Assembly (NCBI GenBank): GCA_050084985.1
Contig: JBITNC010000001.1
Coordinates: 203,112,001-203,176,000 of the forward strand
Reading direction: 5' to 3'
DNA: 64,000 nucleotides
Source of the DNA: Nageia nagi
Lineage: Eukaryota > Pinophyta
Shown here piece after piece: positions 58,460-64,000 of this stretch. Within the stretch, counting starts at the first letter, position 1; each line of letters begins with the position of its first letter. Made by a program: the position numbers and the translations under genes. Under the pieces are notes generated by a model that made no database searches, was not told where the DNA came from, and saw only the letters and a program-made list of their open reading frames with translations.

Positions 58460-59510
58460 TTGATAATAATGGATGTCATTATGTTAGATATGTGTATAAA
58501 TAGATAGATACTAAAAAATATATTTTCATAAGTGATGATATAAATAGAGTAATGGTGATACAAAATGACCTAAGTTTGCTCACTAAGATAGAATGTCTAG
58601 TTATGAGGGAGCCTAAGTACTGGTAAAGCAAAACTAATAAAAATTCATTAATTGATGACATCACCAATGAGAAGGATGCTCCAAATGAATTAATTTTGGT
58701 ACCTTATATGGAGAGGTTCATTGAAATCTCACCAAAGGATAGATAAATAATGGCAAAGGCTTAGGTCATCAATGGATGATGTAAGCAACGCGAAAATGAT
58801 CCAAAATGCATTAACTCTAGCAATTTGGTGATAAGAACACAATATGGTAAAATTAGATATTAATAAAGTAAAATAAAATGAAGGATACTGGTATGTGATG
58901 TCAACATTTTTTTTTCAATCTAAACTAATCTAATTTTGATGACATAGATGAAAGAACTCTCTTATATGAGTTAAGGATCGATAAGTGAGCAAAGGTAAAG
59001 AATTATTAAAAGATGATATCAATAAGGAATTGGATACCTATTTTATACTAAATCCAATACCTAAGGTGAGATTATCTTTGAGATTATGAAGTTAAGTTCT
59101 ATCCATCGTGGAGAAAGTGAAGGTTTTTAGAGAGTGACATAAACAATTAAATAATTGTTGAAACTACACTAATTCTAGTACTTTACTTGAAAAGACATAT
59201 TAGATACCAAGTCAATGACCTATAACGAGGATAAGACATGTAAATGTGCTATAAAGAGAGTTCAAATATGAAATTAAATCTTAGATATCATATTTGGTGT
59301 TATCAATCATGTTAGGGACTTGAACCATAACATAAATGAGATTTTGGTTGCCAATATGCAAGAAACAATATCAATAAGTATAAAGAAGATCCAAATTTCA
59401 TGGAGAGTACTAGAATTATAGGTAGCATACCATATATGTATAATAATTATCCATAGTTGTTATCAACATTTAAGCACTATAAAAGGAGTGGATACTATGT
59501 TTAAGAATCA
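58460..59510 (+). other. Diverged ~115-bp repeats upstream of a TATA box
   Basis: GATGA(T/C)AT(C/A)AA-type starts followed by ATGxTCCAAATGxATTAA recur at about 58656 and 58769, with weaker relatives near 58533 and 59011. A good TATA box, TATAAAAGG, lies at 59478-59486. The block could be the U3 of an LTR, but no ends or coding were found. Confidence 0.4.
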
Positions 59511-59512
59511 TT

Positions 59513-59635
59513 GTGTAACTAAAAAATAGTTACTATCATATTGAGATGGACTTTTACATCTAAAGCTAAAAGTTACACGTATCATTAAATATTAAATAGT
59601 TACACATGTCAGTAACTATTATTTTTTAGTTACAC
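59513..59635. mobile_element. MITE-like element with ~20-bp terminal inverted repeats
   Basis: GTGTAACTAAAAAATAGTTAC at 59513 is mirrored by GTAACTATTATTTTTTAGTTACAC ending at 59635, a 123-bp unit with no coding. No convincing target-site duplication is seen. It lies directly next to the truncated copia RNase H. Confidence 0.55.
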
Positions 59636-59639
59636 TAAA

Positions 59640-59820
59640 AAATAGTTATTATCTTAAAATAACTAATCCATCCACATAGCTTGAGTGCAATCATAAAAGG
59701 CATCCATGTAGTTTGCTTCAATAGTGAAAAGAGCAATAGTTTGTTGCTTCTTGTTGCTCCATGAGATAAGAGATTCAGAAAAGTAGAAAGCATAACCAGA
59801 GGTGCTTTTCTTATCATTAA
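59640..59820 (-). pseudogene. Ty1/copia RNase H remnant, copy 1 (truncated)
   Basis: Minus-strand frame reads DKKSTSGYAFYFSESLISWS, NKKQQTIALFTIEANYMDA and CTQAMW (family: D-KSTSGY-F-LG---ISW-SKKQ--VALST-EAEY-A----CQA-WL). It ends at the MITE-like element. It is the truncated counterpart of 61430-61860. Confidence 0.88.
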
Positions 59821-59834
59821 GACTATATACCCAT

Positions 59835-59837
<3 letters not shown>

Positions 59838-59900
<63 letters not shown>
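59838..59900. repeat. (TA)n microsatellite, about 31 units
   Basis: Uninterrupted AT dinucleotides. The matching site in the second copia copy (about 61860) has only about six units. Confidence 0.98.
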
Positions 59901-59901
<1 letters not shown>

Positions 59902-60008
59902 TTTAAGTATATCATAATTAAAGGATTTATACCATATATCAAAGAATATTTTGAAGGTTTACCAACTAGAAATTGATAAACACTAACATAATGTTCTTAT
60001 ACCAAGTT

Positions 60009-61398
60009 TGAATTGGAGGCTCTAAATTTTAAGAAATTTTAGATAAGAAAAATTTATCCAAAATATAAATTTAAATTTAAATTTGTATATAAAATGAAAA
60101 TACCTTTATAATGGTTACTTACATGACTAAAACAAACTTATATATCTCTTATAGATCTCCTAGAATATGAATTTGAAATTCCTAGAATGAAAAAATAACT
60201 TTTCTAGACTAAAAATAATGTAAAATATGATACTACCAAAGTTTGGGTGTTTTCAATCAGTTATAACTTTCTCAAATTATAGGAAAGTAAAAAAGATTAA
60301 ATATTACCATACTTTTTGGATTCCAAGTTCCTTGAAGTCCATCAAATTGTAGGAAAGTTTGAAATTCCAAGAAAGTTAAAATTTCTAGGAAAATTGATTA
60401 GTTTACTTGGTCAACTTTGAAGAGCTATAACTTAGTCAAATCTTAATGAAACCTAGTATTATGAACCATTAAAATTATTAGTGTGAAATTATCTATCCAA
60501 TGGTAAAGAAAAGGGAAAAATTGGAGAAGTAAATAAGGTTCAAAAGTGATCTTCAATAAATAAATAATCCTAGAGCTTTCTAAGAATGATTGGGAAAAAG
60601 TAGGTCTGTATTTTATGATTTTTGAGTGTGATACATTAATGGAATATGACACACTATATATGGTTATAAATATATTTAAGTCTCCTTTAAAACATAAAAA
60701 TAATTATACTAAAATAAGATATATAATGCAAGGTATATCTCCTACAAGAAAATTGATCTAAAACAAGGCAATTTGACACAATCATGAAAATATCAAAAAC
60801 TGTTGCTTAAAATGAAAATATAACATATACTCGTATATCTAAAATGATCCCAAATAGATAAATATCACCTTGTAATAGACACAAATCTCTCCTATGAATA
60901 TTTGCAAGTGTTTGCTCATGCATATAAATTATGAAATACAAAACAAACCAAATAACCATAAAGAGAATTATAAAGCAAATATAAATGCTTTTTATTAGAG
61001 CCAAAATGAAAGTATAATATTACAAAAAAACATTAACTTAAAATGGAAAATAAAGATCCTATTTATACAAAGAGAAAATGAAGTATTTTAGAATCCATGG
61101 AGTTTAATAGATTAAAGAGTCTTCCTAGAGAAAGTAGATAAAACATAAATGGAGAGCCTTGGAATAGTAAGAGAATATGGGAATCCATACTTAAGTACAA
61201 AATTAGATCTACATTAATCTAATATTAGATCTATGAGCATTAAGATCTCATCAATATGCCTATAAATAGGTTTTGTGACTCCTACAACTATGATTAATTT
61301 AGTAGGTGAATAGTTATACTAGAAAATAGTCATTGGTAGGTTTGTAGGAGTTAATAAAAAAAATGTGGAATTCAAACATGGAATGTTAAATTCCTTCA
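60009..61398 (-). repeat. Copia LTR 1 (about 1390 bp)
   Basis: On the minus strand it starts TGAAGGAATTTAAC right after the polypurine tract and ends near CCAATTCA, just before the PBS TTGGTATAAGAAC (about 59993-60005). A TATA box (TTGTATAAATAGG) lies at about 61060. Everything from 61078 to the end aligns with LTR 2 at 61981-63078. Confidence 0.8.
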
Positions 61399-61412
61399 TT
61401 CTCCCCCTTAAA
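61399..61412 (-). promoter_or_regulatory. Copia polypurine tract
   Basis: TTTAAGGGGGAGAA on the minus strand lies between the end of RNase H and the LTR 1 start. Confidence 0.8.
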
Positions 61413-61429
61413 GTGAATGGGCTGAATTC

Positions 61430-61860
61430 TATGCTAATTAAAGAGAATAAGGAACCAATACTTAGGTAGGACCTTATTTAAAATATTTGTAAGTTGATCT
61501 TGAAACTTACAAATAGGAATTTAATTAATCCATCAATCACTAAGTCTTGTATAGAGTGATATCAGATGTTGGTATGCTTGCTCCTACTATGAAACATCAA
61601 GTTCTTATTCATAGAAATAGTGTTGGTGTTATCATAATGTATGGGAATAGGTAGGGAAAATTCCAAACTTAGGTCTTTAAATAACTAAGCCATACACATG
61701 ACTTAAGTGGAAGAAGAGGAGGCATCCATGTAGTTTGATTCAGTAGTGAAAAGAGCAATAGTTTGTTGCTTCTTACTAGTCCATGAGATAAGAGACTCAA
61801 AAAAGAAGAAAGAATAAACATAGGTGATTTTATTTTTATTAATACTAAAAAACTAATTAA
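61430..61860 (-). pseudogene. Ty1/copia RNase H remnant, copy 2
   Basis: The minus-strand frame reads KITYVYSFFFFESLISWTSK, KQQTIALFTTESNYMDA, KDLSLEFSLPIPIHYDNTNT, ISMNKNLMFHSRSKHTNI and VIDGLIKFLFVSFKINLQIF. These correspond to KSTSGYVF-LG---ISW-SKKQ--VALSTTEAEYMA, -DL-------I-CDN--AI-L-KNP--H-R-KHI-I and the C-terminal QVAD-FTK block. Only the 3' end of pol is present: the PBS of the upstream LTR lies about 115 bp away, so gag, protease, integrase and RT are deleted. Confidence 0.9.
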
Positions 61861-61961
61861 TATATATATATACTTAAATTATATAATAATTAGAGGATTT
61901 ATATCATATATCAAATAATATTTTGAAGGTTTACCAACCATCAATTGACAAATACTAACAC

Positions 61962-61980
61962 AAGGCTTTGATACCAAGTT
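61962..61980 (-). promoter_or_regulatory. Copia primer binding site (copy 2)
   Basis: AACTTGGTATCAAAGCCTT on the minus strand matches the initiator tRNA-Met PBS type TGGTATCAGAGC. Confidence 0.82.
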
Positions 61981-63078
61981 AGAATTAGAGGGTTTAGATT
62001 TTTAAGAAATTTTAGAAAAACCATTTTACCCAAAATATGAATTTAATGTCAAATTTGGATATAGTATGAAAATACCTTTCCAAAAATTACTCACATTCCT
62101 AAAATAATATATAGATCTCCTAGAATATGAATTTGAAGTTCTCATGATGAAAAAATAACTTTCCTAGACCAAAAAAGTGTAAAATATGATACTGCTAGAG
62201 TTTGGGTGTTTCCAATTAGTTAGAATTTTATTGTATTACAAGGAAGTAAAAAAATTAAATATTCCAACACTTTTTTAGGTTCTAGGTGCCTTGAAGTCCA
62301 TCAAATTGTAGGAAAGTTTGAAATTCCAAGAAAGTTGAAATTTCTAGGAAAATTGATTGATTTACTTGGTCAACTTTGAAGGGCTATAACTTGGCAAAAT
62401 CTTAATGAAATATAACACTATTACCCATTAAAATGATAAGTGTTAAATTATCTATCCAATAATAATTTAAGATATACTTTATAGAATTAAGAAATGATCA
62501 AATGTGAACTTTAATAAAAAGTACTCTTGGAGCTCTCTAAGCAATACTATGAAAATGTAGGATACTATTTTAAAATTTTTGATTGTGATACATCAATGAA
62601 ATATGATACATTATATATGGTTAGAAATATATTGAATTAACCTTTACAAAATAAAAATAATTATACTAAAAAAATAAATATAATACAAGTTATATCTCCT
62701 AAAAGAAAATTGATCTAAAAAAGATAATTTGACATAATAATGAAAATATCAAAAACTATTGTTCAAAATGGAAATATAATAGATTCTCACATACCTAAAA
62801 TGATTTTAAATAAATAATTATTACCTTATAATAGATAAAAATCACTCCTATTAATATTTGCAAGTGTTTTTTTCATGTATACAAATTTTGAAATAGAAAA
62901 CACACTACATAACCATAGAGAGAATTACAAAGTAAATATGAATGCTTTCTATTAGACCCAAAATGAAAGTATAATATTATAAAAAATAATTAACCTAAAA
63001 TGGGAAATAAAGTCCCTATTTATACAAATAAAAAATAAATTATTTTAGACTTTATGGGGTTTGATGAATTAAAGAGTT
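61981..63078 (-). repeat. Copia LTR 2, truncated at its 5' side
   Basis: Aligns with LTR 1 from TTGTATAAATAGGG (about 63036) to the PBS. Similarity begins abruptly at about 63078, next to repeat D, so about 300 bp of U3 are missing. Confidence 0.8.
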
Positions 63079-63084
63079 GTAGCA

Positions 63085-64000
63085 CATTACTATTCTCGAC
63101 TTCACAAAACTCTAAAATTTTAGACCTATATTTTTTTTATTTAATTTAAATAATTGAATGATCTATGAATGGACAAGGTGATCCACATGAGCACATAAAA
63201 ACTACTATCTATTCAACACCCATATGGAAATATTGGTCAAATCTAGATTAACCAACCCTAATCAGAAATTTTTTAGTGTTAACTTCTCAATGCTCACCCC
63301 ATTAAAAGATGTCACATAGGTGATTACACCATTTTTTTCATGAACTATGCAATAGATATAGTGATCATGGCATTATATTTTTCTACTTGGAACCCATATC
63401 ATGCAAGATAATGCTAATTCATAAGGTTAAATTCCTTTCCCTAATGGTAACCCTTTTATTCATAGGTGCAGATAGATTATCCAAGGAAATACTCCATACG
63501 AAATGGGTAAGAATCATCGCCTATGGAATAATTGTCATACTCCTATTTTCGTAATCATAGGAAGGATTAATATGATTTACTCTCACCCAATAACCATGGT
63601 TTTATTGATTATTACCCTCATTTGAAAACGTATCTAGTGTATGAGATCCTTCCCATATCTATCTATTAGGCTCACCATGTTGTCCAAAATCCCCATGCCC
63701 ATATCTTACAGAGACATGGATATTAGAATAATATCCTTGAGTGCTTTGCATAGTATAATAAATTTTATATAAATATTATAAAGTAAAACCATCTCACACT
63801 AATTTCTCTAGGAATAATTAATCTTGGATCAATTATTAGTTTTTCTAGGTTTCATGTTTGAATCAAGCAATAGGATGTTCTTAACATCTAATTAATAACA
63901 AATAAACCATTTCTCACATTATTAATCATGTTTGATAAACAAAATAAATAATTTCATCAACCATGCACAAGAAGTTTCAATCAATCTTATTCATGAAGCC
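63085..64000 (-). repeat. Repeat D, inverted copy, running to the window end
   Basis: The reverse complement contains CAACATGGTGAGCCTAAT, TATTCCATAGGCGATGATTC and GACCAATATTTCCATATGGG, matching 45780-46440. The copies are diverged but collinear over at least 600 bp. It abuts the truncated end of copia LTR 2. Confidence 0.72.

Overview
This window looks like intergenic DNA from the nuclear genome of a vascular plant with a large, repeat-dominated genome. The sequence is visibly very AT-rich. Every recognisable coding trace belongs to a plant mobile-element family: Ty3/gypsy, Ty1/copia, CACTA (TNP2), or the plant mobile domain (PMD) family. I see no intact host gene, tRNA, rRNA or CRISPR array. 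Nearly all coding traces are broken by in-frame stops and frameshifts. Many stops look like former CAA, CAG, CGA or TGG codons, as expected from old methylated repeats. Identities were judged by eye and no database was searched.

Layout. 1-3693: minus-strand Ty3/gypsy (Tat/Ogre type) LTR, gag, protease and the linker before RT, cut by the window edge. 3694-8480: non-coding, with a microsatellite, a 149-bp tandem duplication and a cluster of a short ATGGGGTAA-type motif. 8538-10110: remains of a CACTA TNP2 transposase carrying an internal 302-bp tandem duplication. 12061-13900: a Ty1/copia element whose integrase is missing. 14034-14957: a lone gypsy gag fragment.

15932-47003 is a nest at least four levels deep. 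A minus-strand PMD-like pseudogene is split at 17093/46681 by a chromovirus (LTR, gag, protease, RT, RNase H, integrase, chromodomain). The two halves of the pseudogene rejoin in one reading frame. The 3' LTR of the chromovirus is itself split at 22708/46440 by a block containing a large element, here called A. A has two direct ~1.67-kb LTR-like repeats around about 10.9 kb that holds two consecutive gag/pol remnants and a long unrecognised post-pol ORF with coiled-coil-like stretches. Each A repeat is interrupted by a different small non-autonomous retrotransposon. One is a gag-only element (24055-26629) with target-site duplication AAAAT; the other is a minus-strand element (38689-41064). 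The block ends with a 308-bp tandem array and a repeat (D) that recurs inverted at 63-64 kb.

47004-64000 holds short tandem repeats, an unrecognised degenerate minus-strand gene with ~68-residue internal repeats, a 2.6-kb inverted repeat, a 20-bp minisatellite, a MITE-like element, and a tandem LTR/delta-internal/LTR/delta-internal structure from a copia deletion derivative.

Nothing here can be shown to be an active system. The least explained parts are the post-pol ORF of element A (34291-37765), the repeat-protein pseudogene (49867-50960) and the short-stem repeats in the leader of the gag-only element.
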